The position numbers and the translations under genes are program-made. Shown here one piece after another: positions 23,700 through 37,610 of a stretch of 64,000 nt of DNA. Below the pieces are notes generated by a model that was not told the origin of the DNA, searched no databases, and saw only the letters and a program-made list of their open reading frames with translations. The stretch comes from Delphinus delphis. Its lineage: Eukaryota > Chordata > Mammalia > Artiodactyla > Delphinidae. The stretch lies in the NCBI RefSeq assembly GCF_949987515.2, contig NC_082695.1, positions 68,552,265 to 68,616,264 of the forward strand. Direction: 5' to 3'. Position 1 is the stretch's first letter, and every line of letters starts with the position of its first letter.

Positions 23700-23830
23700 A
23701 TATATATAAGTAATATGTAAGTTATAAATCACACATATTTTATATGTGTATATATATATATAGATACATCAATATATGTATGTCTACAGACACACAGATG
23801 CAGACACATATACGCACACATAATGACACA
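23700..23830. repeat. (TA)n/(CA)n-rich simple sequence
   Basis: Impure TATATA and CACACA tract of about 130 bp. No gene. Confidence 0.8.
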
Positions 23831-25810
23831 GTTGAGTATATTGTGAGTTAGCAGATAGCACCTATTCAAACCAAAAATATTCAATAAAATGTTCAGGTAA
23901 TAACTGCTTCCTCCAACCAAATCTTGTCAGACTCCTGTGGTTTTGTAATAGAAACCTACCCCACAGTTTGTGCTTCTTCCTTGCCAAACTACTGTCATAT
24001 CTCCTAACTGTGCATAGTTCAGTCAAGAAGGGTTTTATTATGTTAATAATTGCATTGCCTGCAGGCTTTTTGATGTTGCATTCCCCCTGCAGAATAGAAA
24101 CAGATTTCATAGAAATATCATTAAAGCTGTTAACTACAGGAGAAAAAAAATCAAAGAGGCAATCAAAGCATGCACTTTATTATCAATAAATGCAAATAGT
24201 TTCAGAAATGGTTTGCATTTGAAACACATTCAGTGAGGATATCATTGGAAATGGAAGCTGCTGCTTAAATAAGAGAGCTTTGTGGCCTAAATCCATTTGG
24301 ATCACCACAGATAATTATTTAGATCCCTTGCTATCCATTTTTAAAAATGGACTTAAGAGTCATTTTTGTATTAGCACATGAATAAGAAGGTAGACTCACC
24401 CTCAGAATTCTGGCCTGAATTGAAGACATGTGAATTATAGGTCATTATTTGAATGACAACACATGTGATTTTTTTTTTTAATGCAGTTACTTTAGTTCTT
24501 AAAAAAAAAGTATTTGGTGGCTGTTAAATTAATGATTTAGGAACACTGTACTAAGCAATCATTTTGAAAAGACTTTAAATATTCAAACGTTCAACTAGGT
24601 ATTCTCTGACACTAACATTTGTCTTCATTTCGGACTACGAGCTGCGAAACATCAGTATAATGGTGAAAAGATATCAGCCTCATTCAGTATTGTGATGACA
24701 GAGACATGTCTTGATCCTTCTAAAGTTTTTTCTATGAAGACCTTATATTCACATTCTTATTTGGAAGACGTTATTTAAACTCCCATTTTTAGAAGCATAT
24801 ATTTGATAAATCATAATTTGGAATTTAGCGTGCTCAATACAAATATCAAATTACAGTACAGAGAAGTCAGGAAGGTAGACAAATAGATATTAGAATAGAC
24901 ACAGAGCAAGAGAAAGGAAAGGAAAATAAAATAGGGTATTAATTTGTATATGCTGTTTGATTTTTTGATCATCAGAAGCCCTAACATTTGGAAAATCTAA
25001 AATATTTGATGAATTAAACCAGATGAATTCAAATGCATTTGATTTACCCATGATTTGCAAAATGACATAGAACCATCTATTTCACAAATGTTTCAGCTTA
25101 TGAAACAGTATAGCATTTTATTAAAAGTTGAAGATATCTATTTTAAAGTGAAATTATTGCCATATTTCCCATTATAAAGTAATTAATAAGCACTACAAAT
25201 GATTTGATGATAGAGTCACTGATTTTCAGAGTCAAAAGAAATCAGAGATATTATCTAATCCACTGGGAGCTACCACTTAGGAAATTGTAGACCTTAATGA
25301 TGGAAACTTTGTACCCTACAATTCAAATAATGTACATATTACATTTTTGAAAGTATGCAGACAATTTCAGGGGGTCCGTGGACACCTTGGTCTTTGATGC
25401 CAATGACTGGTCTCTATCATGAGTAGGGACAAGAAATCATACCTTCTGACTCTTTTCTTAATTAATCAAGTAGCTCATTAAACTGTAATATTCTTCCCCC
25501 CACCCCACTTACCTACTCATACATATATAGAACACAGACATACATCCTGTCATCAGTATGATTATATGTGATAAATCATGCCTTATTAAAGATTCAGCCA
25601 ACTTTATATGCCATCTTTAGGTTAATATGCAATAAGAACTCATTATAAAGTACCCTGTTACACTATAAACTTACATATAGTCAGAAATTCCTGTTCCTAG
25701 TACAAATAGTGACATGTAATACAGCTCATTTACTCTAGCATAGGTATTTAATTTGTTCTTAGGTACAGGTGTTATAATGAATTTCTACTGTAATGCAATA
25801 TTGAAATTTA

Positions 25811-25865
25811 AAAAGGTAGTTGGTTAGGTTGACATTGATTGATGAGTTACTTGCATAGATTATGC
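25811..25865 (+). repeat. Short duplicated segment, copy 1
   Basis: aaaaaggtagttggttaggt, then gacattgattgatgagttac. The same order recurs at 29912-29960 with about four differences in roughly 47 bp. Upstream flanks are only weakly similar. Confidence 0.7.
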
Positions 25866-26239
25866 ATCTATTCTGAAATCTTTCCATTCTTTGAAGAAAG
25901 AGGTAACTGGAATAGAGATGGAGAGAAATTAGATGCAGTTTGCCACAAAATTATTGTCCAACTGTGGGGATCAGTGGGGATTATTAAAGACATCTTGGAA
26001 ATGATGAGTGGTTAAACCCATTAAGGCTCTTGACTGACATGCTAAAATGTAATGAAGTGGAAGGCTGAAGCTGTTAACTGTATTGATTTCACATCTGATT
26101 CCTATTGTTGAACATCTTTGAGTCTTCCGTTTTCCTCTTTTTCTTTCTCTCTAATATGCATATAATGAATCACTTATTGAAAAGTGTGTAAGTTATGTAT
26201 AAATATAGTTTATAGACATAGGTCTGAATAAATACACAA

Positions 26240-26310
26240 GTACATATATATATTAATATATGTATATGTACTTGTGTGTGTATATACAGATATACACACA
26301 CACAAGCACA
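26240..26310. repeat. (TA)n/(CA)n simple sequence
   Basis: Impure palindromic TATATGTA and (CA)n tract. Confidence 0.8.
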
Positions 26311-26456
26311 TATGCATATTTCCACAATCAACATAAAACACAATATATTATCCACAGGCCGATGTTAGAGCTATAATTCAAAAGGAAAATATTAGGGAAT
26401 TCAGGAATTTGAATTTATAGTACTGTTGTGCAGAAGAGTAAACATGTAATAGCTTA

Positions 26457-27360
26457 TGTTGTTACCTAACCAAACTTGCCTCTGTTCTCACCTGCACGGT
26501 AAAGCCAATCTGTTGACACTGGGTTATAGTGAAGGAAAGTACAGCATTTATTGCAGGGCACCAAGCAAGGAGAATGGGCAGCTCATGTTCAAAAGTCCCA
26601 AACTCCTCAGTGGCTTTCAGGGAAGAGGTTTTAAAGGCAAAGTGAGGGAGGGGGCCCCAGGGTGTCTGATCAGCTCATGCAGAATTCTCGAATTGGTTGG
26701 CTTCAAGGTGAAGTTTTGCATCATCAAACTTCTTCTTTTCAACCGGTCCAGGGTCTGCGTGCTTGCGGTCAGCAGTTTTCATGTGGTGGGGGTGTGCTTC
26801 CTGTAAAAACAACTTAGGAATGTGTGTCAGGCCTTCATCTGTATCTTTCAGGGAACTGGGAGTTGGGTGATTCTGCTCTGTGGCAGATTCATAGTCTAAA
26901 TTGTTACCAGTTTCCTGGCCCAGCAGCTATTCTTTGTTTCTACGTCTTCACATTTCCTAATCATTAACTCTTTTTATTATTATTAATTAATTTATTTATT
27001 TTATTTTATTTATTTTTGGCTGCTAATCATTAACTCTTGAACCAGCCTTTTAAGACTCAAGGGAGGCTTGGGAGACTAAAGCAGAAGCCTTTTACTTCAA
27101 AGGACAAGGACACAGGGGCTTGTATATGGTTTCAATCCCCCTTTTCTTTGATAGTGCTCAGTCTTGAGGGGAACAGGTTTAGGAAAAGAAAGGGAGTAAA
27201 GTTTTGGATAGAGGAGTTAATCATAAACTTGGCAGAGGAACTCAGTTTTAGGGGAACTCAGTTTCAAAGTGAAACACAGAGTCTTGGCACTATCCAGGAA
27301 TGCTGTGAAAAAGAATGTCCCACGTGCAGGTGGTATTTTGGTCTGGATGATTAACTCTTT
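26457..27360 (-). mobile_element. Probable LTR-type element, antisense
   Basis: Contains an antisense polyadenylation-like motif (agcatttattgcagggcacc), like the other LTRs here, and has GC-rich unique content unlike the surrounding AT-rich intron. It is interrupted by a SINE stub at 26973-27023. The ends are not resolved and no retroviral genes are visible. Confidence 0.45.
26973..27023 (-). mobile_element. Extremely 5'-truncated CHR-type SINE
   Basis: A 51-bp insert made of the A/T-rich SINE tail plus only the last six body bases (antisense ttggctgc). The perfect 15-bp duplication TAATCATTAACTCTT lies at 26958-26972 and 27024-27038. It is a genuine insertion that copied almost nothing but the tail. 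Confidence 0.88.
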
Positions 27361-27391
27361 CTCTCTATCTCTCTATCTCTCTATCTATATA

Positions 27392-28205
27392 CAGGCAGAC
27401 CTCATTTTATTGTGCTTTGCTTTATTGCACTTTGCAGACACTACATTTTTTACAAATTGAAGATCTGTGGCAACCCTGTCTTGAACAAGTGTCTTGGCAC
27501 CAGTTTTCCAATGGCATTTGCTCACTTCCCTGTCTCTATGTCACATTTTGGTAATTCTTGCAATATTTCAGAATTTTTCATGATTATTCTGTTTGTCATG
27601 GTGATCTGTGATCAGTAATCTTTGATGTTGCTCTTGTAAGTCTTTTGGAGTTCCAAACTGCACCCATATAAAGAAGGTGAACTTAACTGATAAATGTTGG
27701 ATGTGTTCTGACTGCTCCACTGACAGGCCACTCCCCTCTCCCTCTCTCCTCAGGCCTCCTTATTCCTTCAGGCACAGCAATAGTGAAATTAGGTCAATTA
27801 ATAACCTTAGAATGACCTCTGAGTGTTCAAGTGAAAGGAAGAGTCAATCCATGTGGCAAACTGCATTGTTGTCTTATTTTAAGAAAATGCCACAGCTGCC
27901 CCAGGCTTCAGCACCACCACCCTGATCAGTCAGCCACCACCAACATCAAGGCAAGACCCTTCCCCTGCAAAAAGATTATGGCTCACTGAGGTTTCAGATG
28001 ATAGTTAACATTTTTTAGCAATGAAGTATTTTTAAATTATGTACATGTTTTTTAGACATAAGGCACACTTAACAGAATACAATACAGTGTAAACATGACT
28101 TTTTATAGGCACTGGGAAACGAAAAATGTTGGTTTCCTTTATTGTGATAATTGCTTTATTGGGGTGGTCTGGAACCTAATATACAGTATCTCCAAGGTAT
28201 GCCCA
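27392..28205 (+). mobile_element. Tigger1-type DNA transposon, internally deleted
   Basis: Inverted ends CAGGCAGACCTCATTTTATT (27392) and ggtatgccca (ending 28205) lie between TA duplications at 27390-27391 and 28206-28207. Internal motifs such as gaagatctgtggcaaccctg and tgatctgtgatcagtaatc match Tigger1 (pogo-like Tc/mariner). At 814 bp the transposase gene is almost entirely deleted; two remnants join near 27850. Confidence 0.92.
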
Positions 28206-28215
28206 TATGTCTGTA

Positions 28216-28585
28216 CAGTTGTCCCTCAGTATCTTCATTGGCATTGATTTCAGGGCTCCCCCATTGATACCAAAATCTGAAGATGCTTAAGTATCCTACA
28301 TAAAATGAGGTAGTATTTGTATTTGCATATAACCTACACATATCCTCCCGTATATTTAATCTTGATTAATTATTAATATCTCTAGACTACTTATAACACC
28401 TAATACAATCTAAATGCTATGGGAATAGTTGTAAGTAAAATGTAAATGTATGTAAATAGTTGACACAGTACAGCAAATTCAAGTTTTGGTTTTTGGAACA
28501 TTCTGGAATTTTTTGTTTTTTTTGTATTTTTGAACTGAACTGAGGTTGGTTGAATCCAGACATGCAGAACCTGCAGGTATGTATA
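28216..28585 (+). mobile_element. Tigger2/MER2-type DNA transposon, 3' end eroded
   Basis: Starts CAGTTGTCCCTCAGTATC after TA at 28214-28215 and runs through aagatgcttaagtatcctac and gaggttggttgaatccagac. The right inverted end is replaced by simple sequence from about 28575. It lies only 10 bp from the Tigger1 end. Confidence 0.85.
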
Positions 28586-28631
28586 TCTATACATATACTG
28601 TATATACCTATATCTATCTCTCTCTGTATAT

Positions 28632-28673
<42 letters not shown>

Positions 28674-28728
28674 GACTGTATATCTATATCTGTATTTATG
28701 TATATAAATATATATGTATATATGAAAT
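28575..28728. repeat. (TA)n/(TG)n/(TATC)n simple sequence
   Basis: About 150 bp of mixed TATA, TGTG and TATCTA units between the Tigger2 remnant and the following L1. Confidence 0.88.
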
Positions 28729-29755
28729 GGAAATAAAAATAAATAAATGGGACCTAATAAAACTTAAAAGCTTTTGCACAGCAAAGGAAACCATAAACAA
28801 GATGAAAAGACAACCCTCAGAATGAGAGAAAATATTTGCAAATGAAGCAACTGACAAAGGATTAATCTCCAAAATATAAAAGCAACTCATGCAGCTCAAT
28901 ATCAAAAAAACAAATAACCCAATCCAAAAACGGGCAGAAGACCTAAATAGACATTTCTCCAAAGAAGATATACAGATTGCCAACAAACACATGAAAGGGT
29001 GCTCAACATCACTAATCATTAGAGAAATGCAAATCAAAAGTACAGTGCAATATCATCTCACACCTGTCAGGATGGCCATCATGAAAAAAATCTAGAAAAA
29101 ATAAATGCTGCAGAGGGTGTGGAGAAAAGGGAACCCTCACACACTGTTGGTGGGAATGTAAATTGATACAGCCACTATGGAGAACAGTATGGAGGTTCCT
29201 TAAAAAACTAAAAATAGAATTACCATATGACCCAGCGATCCCACTACTGGGCATATACCCAGAGAAAACCATAATTCAAAAAGACACATGAATCCCAATG
29301 TTCATTGCAGCATTATTTACAATTGCCAGCTCATGGAAGAAACCTAAATGCCCATCGACAGATGAATGGATAAAGAAGATGTGGTATATATATACAATGG
29401 AATATTACTCAGCAATAAAAAGGAATGAAATTGGGTCATTTGTAGAGACGTGGATTGATCTACAGACCGTCATACAGAGTGAAGTAAGTCAGAAAGAGAG
29501 AAACAAATATCGTATATTAACACATATATATGGAACCTAGAAAAATGGTACAGATGAACAGGTTTGCAGCATAGAAATTAAGATACAGATGTAGAGAACA
29601 AGTGAATGGACACCAAGGGCGGAAAGTGGTGGGGGGTGGGGTGGTGTTTTGATGAATTGGGAGCTTGGGATTGACATGTATACACTGATGTGTATAAAAT
29701 AGATAACTATTAAGAACCTGCTGTATAAAAAAATAAAAATAAAAAAATAAAAATG
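28729..29755 (+). mobile_element. L1 3' end, 5'-truncated
   Basis: Sense L1 covering the last part of ORF2 and a 3' UTR. Broken frames read SALSHDFN-free L1 text such as [20 protein letters not shown] (28889-29095) and MWYIYTMEYYSAIKRNE (29298-29540). The A-rich tail is at 29727-29755. Its 3' UTR (ggtggggggtggggtggtg) differs from the L1 at 2812. Confidence 0.9.
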
Positions 29756-29911
29756 AATGCTCATATATCACTTAACTGACATTTCTCTGTAAAATTTATT
29801 AAATTATTCCATTTCTAAAGAGTCTTTGGTTTATGTGGAAGAATAATTCATTTTTACTTAGGTTTAGACAGTTTACAATTCTAATCAATACTTTATATAT
29901 AATAAAAAAAT

Positions 29912-29960
29912 AAAAAGGTAGTTGGTTAGGCTGGCATTGATTGATGAGTTGCTTACATTT
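29912..29960 (+). repeat. Short duplicated segment, copy 2
   Basis: aaaaaggtagttggttaggc, then tggcattgattgatgagttg. Near-copy of 25811-25865, followed by an imperfect GATTA repeat (about 29966-30001). It follows an A-rich run (aataaaaaaataaaaa) that looks like a second poly(A) tail 150 bp beyond the L1. Confidence 0.7.
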
Positions 29961-30446
29961 GAATAGATTAGATTATATTGGATTGGATTAGATTAGATTA
30001 ATTTCATGTAGTTCATGATAACATAGGATTATAGTATTTTTATCTTCATATATGAGGATATTAAAGAAACTCTACCGATTCAATCAGATCATGAAATAAA
30101 TTATGTTTTAAAACATAAAGTAGGAAATTATCTTATTCTAAAATACAATCCTTTTTCAGAAAAAGACAATTGGAAACTTTACACTAACAAGTCAAATGTA
30201 ATCTATGAAAACACATACTGTTGTCTGTGAATGCTTAAACTAAATGCTCTGAATGTTCCTTTTTACTTCCGGTATCTATTATCTCTGTTTGAAATTGTTC
30301 TGGATTCCCAAGTACACTTTTTTTCCCTGATGGTGTCCAGTGACCATTAGGAAGGGAGAATAATTCAGCTGGTGAACAGATGATTGGGATTGACACTACC
30401 AGTATGTCCTGAATCCAGATTATGGTACTTACTGCCTGATGTTGTC

Positions 30447-30503
30447 CCACATGTACATTTAAAGAAATGTACATAACTACGCCACATGTACATTTAAAGA
30501 AAT
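30447..30503. repeat. Two-unit tandem duplication, 35-bp period
   Basis: A 22-bp sequence containing ACATGTACATTTAAAGAAAT occurs perfectly at 30447-30468 and 30482-30503. Confidence 0.9.
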
Positions 30504-32614
30504 TATACTATGGGCAAAGTGTACACAGACTCTCATGCCTACAAGGAACACGGACATATATAGCAACTTTAGTTCTCATCAGGTGTGTTAGGAAAATACA
30601 GTTTTCTGATCACTCATAGTGACAATGCTGAATCAACAAAACCAGATGAGTTAGACTATGTATTTTAGGCTTGTGATTTACCATAACATTTGGTAACTGC
30701 ATATAAAGCCCTTCACTTGACACACATTTATTGATTACTTTCTCTATACCTAGCCTTGTGCATATCTCTGGAGAAGACAGCTGTTCTTACTGTTTGGGAA
30801 ACTCAGTGAAGGGTTTGGACCATTCTCCTAACAGCCAGGACACGAAGCAGCCGTGGCTGGAATCATCAGGGGAGGAGTATGGTCTAATGTTTGTTATTGT
30901 TGGGGTGTTGCCTTGAGCTGCAGCATCCCTGTAGTTTCTTCTCCACAATGCCTGATGGAAGTGATTGATCCCCACGCACTCAAAAAGTCATAGACAGGCT
31001 TTGCATCCTCCCGCCTCCCCCTGCCCGCCATGTGCCCCTACCATGCTAAGTGGCCCTTTCAGCTTGTCCTTCCAGATTCTCAGGTGGCTCACTCTGGGTG
31101 CATGGGTCATTTCTAGATTCTCTCCCAGCCACACCCGGAGCCTCAGGAAACTCTTGAGTGACATGGGCACTCTTCACACCCCTGCCTCCTTAGCAAAGTT
31201 GCCACTGACTCTGCATGTGGTGGTTCAGGTGAAGTGCAAACTCATTTTCTTCTTTGTTCCTCAAATATTGAAAACATTTTAAATTGTTTCACATCACCCC
31301 ATTGTGCTCCAGTAGAACAGATAAGCAGAAACTCCCCAAGCATTGCCTCCCCTTCCTTTCTCCCAGACATGTCCTGGAAACCTTTCTTGAATGTGTTACA
31401 TCTCACAGTGGGAGTGATGGCTTTGGAGTTTGGCCATTTTAAAATCTGAATCTTTTCTCTCAGAATAAGCCCTGTTCTTAGTAAGCAATGCCCCTTCACT
31501 TTAGCCATGGGAGAGCTAGAAAGGACACATTCAGTCACATTCAGTTAATACTTTACACATGAATGGACTGCACAAATATGCTCTATGTGAACTTTCAAAA
31601 TCCTGGTTACCTCACATTCAACATATATCTTAAGCGGTTCACTCAATCTCGCTGCTGTTTCTGCTCCTTTCTCTATCTCCCTTCCATAGAAGAACAGTAG
31701 ATTCTGAATCAGAAATGTCCCTTCTTGAAATGTTTGCATTGTCTTTGTGAGTATATAAGTAATCAAAGAAGTATGCAAGTCATCAGTGTTTTTACTAATG
31801 TTATTTAAAATATTGTACTTAGAAAATCTCATTGAGGAGTTATCAGCAGGCAAATTTTGAGTTTGCTTTTTTTCCCCATGGAAGAAAACGTCTGCTTCAT
31901 TATAATACAATTCTAACTGCATCACTATAAACTTTGACACAGGCAAGACTTGCCACTGTTCAGCAATGTCTACTAAAGTCTCCTTTGTATGTGAAATAAG
32001 GGATTTTCCATAGAAAAATTACTGCTTCATGGAAGAGTACTGACGTGGGAATACTCTCATGAAATGTCTATCAAAATACAAGTGTTTGGGACTCAGAGTT
32101 CTCCCTTTGGAAGAAAGGACATGTAAAAGAAGAATGAGGAAGGCAAGAATGACCCCATCCATGGACTGGAATGGGAGGAATCTCTATAGAGTCATGAAAA
32201 ATAGCATATGGATCTGTGTATTTGAGTATATGTATCCACCTAAACGTTCTTCTGTGTACCTGTGTATACACATTCATGTGTTTCTTGTTCACCTGAAGAA
32301 CCTAGAGGCATTGATAAAAAGCATACTCCCAATGTAGTATCTCCACACAGGTTGTTTATTAGTTGTAAGCAATGGAGCAGAGGGCTGGGGTCTGGGGGGA
32401 TGCAGGGGACCACTTAACTCTACAGTGGAGAAATCTGATAGTACCTTGACCTGCTATTCAAAATTACCATGAATGATGGTACAGAGATCTTATGCCTCTG
32501 GATGTGATGCCTTGAGAAGGACTGACATCGCTTGCATTTTGTTTCAGCCTGGAATGTATAACCTCAATTCAGTATGAAGAAACAAAGACAAACCCAAAAT
32601 GAAGAACATTCTAG

Positions 32615-33275
32615 TAATTAAAATAGAACCCAGCAATCCCACTCCTGGACATATACCCAGAGAAAACCATAATTCAAAAAGATACATGCACCGCAGTGTT
32701 CATTGCAGCACTATTTACAATAGCCGGGACATGGAAGCAACCTAAATGTCCACCAGCAGAGGAATGGATTGAGAAGATGTGGTACATATATACAATGGAA
32801 TATTACTCAGCAATAAAAAAGAAAATAATGCCATTTGCAGCTACATGGATGGACCTAGAGATTGTCATACTGAGTGAAATAAGTCAGACACAGAAAGACG
32901 AATATCACATGATATCACTTATATGTGGAATCTAAAAATAAAGGGTACAAGTGAATTTATTTACAAAACAGAAATAGAGTCACGGATGTAGAAAACAAAC
33001 TTATAGTTACCAGGGTATTGGGGAGAAGGGAGGATAAATTGGGAGATTGGGACTGACATATACACACTACTATATATAAAATAGTTGACTAATAAGAACC
33101 CACTGTATAGCACAGGGAACTCTACTCAGTACTCTGTAATGGCCTATATGGGAAAAGAATCTTAAAAAATAAAGGAGTGGATATATGTATATGTATAACT
33201 GATTCACTTTGCTGTACACCTGAAACTAACACAACATTGTAAATCAACTATACTCCAATAAAAATTTTAAAAAAT
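32615..33275 (+). mobile_element. L1 3' end, 5'-truncated
   Basis: Sense L1 fragment: ORF2 C-terminus (MWYIYTMEYYSAIKKK, 32696-32935) and a 3' UTR with gtataactgattcactttgc, ending ccaataaaaattttaaaaaa. The 3' UTR resembles that of the twin-primed L1 at 16312. Confidence 0.9.
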
Positions 33276-33587
33276 ATATATATGTATGTATATATAAATG
33301 TCCTAAAAAATAAAGAAAGTCTTTTGAACTGTTTCAGTATAAAGCAGACTAAAGAGATATGGTAAAGAAATTCAAACTTAACCATAAACTGGATCCTCAA
33401 TTAGAGATGAAAATGCTACATAAATGACACTATTGAGTCAGTTGACACAGATGACGATTAGTGATATTGTGTTACTATGAAATGCATTGAAGTTGACAAC
33501 TATATTATTCGTGCACACGTTAATTCTTAGGAAATATGCATTAAAGAATTTAGGGGTAGAGAGCCCGATTGGTGCAACTAAATCTCA

Positions 33588-33588
<1 letters not shown>

Positions 33589-33634
<46 letters not shown>
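33589..33634. repeat. (TAGA)n microsatellite
   Basis: Pure tetranucleotide tract of about 11.5 units; probably polymorphic. Confidence 0.97.
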
Positions 33635-33636
<2 letters not shown>

Positions 33637-33879
33637 TGAGAGAGAGAATGATAAAGTTTATAGAACAAAGTGTTAATAATGGGTAAATCTTGATAAAGGG
33701 AACAAGGGTGTTCTATGTACTCTTCTCATTCTTAACGTTTTCTATAGGTATAAAATGTCTTCCAAATAAGTTTTTAAGAAATTATTAATAATCAGTTGTT
33801 AAGGTGAAAAGAATGCAATTGTCAATAATAACGATTCTCCAGATTTGGGGACTGGTGGGAAAATATGTGAAGGTGACAT

Positions 33880-34341
33880 TGATACCGACCAGGGTTCTTG
33901 GCCTTCCCCAATCAAGCAAGGCTTTATTGGGGCCCATGCTGCAGCAGGGAGGAGCAAAAACAAGTAACAGGTTCCCTTGCTCGCTCCCTGAGGAAGGGCG
34001 AACTGGTTCCTTCTATGGTGTGAGGTAAGGGGTGTGTCCAAGGATTCGGCCAGAGGGGTGTCTTAGGTGGTCTCCCCACCCATTTGGTGGTGTTGAGTGC
34101 AGGGGGCATGCGCAGTACCCTACTTTTGCTCCCAACACCCTGTCTTTGCTCCCAGCTCTTCAGAAGTGGCAGTTGGGAATTTTTTTGGTCTTTTTGTATA
34201 TCCTTGTCTATAATTTGCCCCAACTGCACATGCACAGTTATTTTTAGTCCCTTATAGTTTCTTTGTATTCTGTTGCTTGGGGAGAGGTTTGTCCAGGTGC
34301 ACTGCAGCAATGGGTCCCGGCCCAGGTCCCAGCCTGTCTCA
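33880..34341 (-). mobile_element. Solo LTR of an endogenous retrovirus
   Basis: A 462-bp element with TG...CA ends (TGATACCGACC at 33880; CTGTCTCA ending 34341) and a perfect 4-bp duplication ACAT at 33876-33879 and 34342-34345. The antisense polyadenylation signal (ggctttattgg) is near 33919. The 4-bp duplication suggests a class I retrovirus. No internal viral genes are present. Confidence 0.78.
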
Positions 34342-35680
34342 ACATAAAATATGTTTCTGACGTGAGTATTTTTTTCCCCAAAAAATGTGTGAGCGGTAAT
34401 GCCTTAAGGAGCTGGGTTCCGTGGAACAAATTCTGAAAATGATCCAGAGACACAGGTTCCATTCCGATCTAAGAAGTATATCATCAGATGTCATGTCATC
34501 TGAGTTTTCATATTTCGCTATGGAAGTTCAAACTCACAAGAGTTGAATTAGAGGCCAAAAATGTATATCTATCTGTCCAAAGCTAGGTGGTATCTAAGGC
34601 TGGGGGAAGTACACAGCATGTTTAAGTTAAAGTTGTTGTTATGCTTGCAATGATGAGACTATTTATTTATTTCAGATTATAGTAACTAATGTGATTATCG
34701 AATTTACCATTTACAAACCATATATTTAATTTCAGGTCCATAGGCACAAATAAAGAATTCTGCACATATTCAGAATTTGCAAATCTAAAATCAGAAGGAT
34801 TTTCTTAACTCATTTCACACCCTAAACTGACTTGACCTTATGTTAGGCTATATATAGTCTTTAATAATCCTGTTTGGTGTGAATGTCATATATTTGCTGC
34901 AAATATATGGTTTAATAACAGGGTGCTACCACAGACCCCACTCGGGGTGTTACATAAAACACTGTGTATGCACCATGTTACGTTTCTAAAACCTGAAAAT
35001 TTTTGGATATAGAAACACATCTGGACATAACTGTTTTGGTTAAGTGATTGCAGACCTGTGTTTATCTAATTTCTTTAATGAACAAGCTTCTTATCCTTGA
35101 AGTGAAGTAATAGTTATGAGAGAAGATAGAATACTAGAAAGTAAAATTGAAGATTAAATCCTGAAATTAATTTAAAGGACCCAGATTTGGGCAAGATTTT
35201 AAAATGAAGACTTAAATAAGGACAATGTGGTAAATTAACCGTAACTGTGCTGCCTATTTGAATTATAAGTAGGATCATGATGTACAAGTATTCTAATTGC
35301 ATTTTCTCTTTTCCTTCTGCAGTTAGCAATACACAGGCAAAGGCCTACTTGCAAAGTGGAAAATTCTCTGTACTAAGAATTTAGATTAAGAATCCCACTC
35401 TTATTCAGCCATTACCCTAGTCACTTATACTCCTTGACCAGTTTCCTCAACTGTAAAATGAAATAAGTAATTTAGATTAATATAAGTCCTCTTCTGAATT
35501 TTAAAATGAAATGATTCTAAAATTGCATAACTTTCTATTTATATCCTATATTTTTATATTCTTATTCCATATGGTTCTAAAAATAGTACATGGTGCTATA
35601 ATTTCCTTGAACTGTAAAAGATGAAATGCTGTTTGTTTTGAGAAAGAGGACCTTCTTGTACTAATCAATTTCTCTTGTAA

Positions 35681-37610
<1,930 letters not shown>

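Noticed and set aside
31545..31946. 133-codon - strand open frame in unique intron DNA
   Set aside because: No recognisable domain, no splice or promoter context, and AT-rich composition like its surroundings. Cannot be excluded entirely, but nothing supports it.
33589..33634. CRISPR-like regular repeat
   Set aside because: A tetranucleotide microsatellite without spacers, in a mammalian intron.
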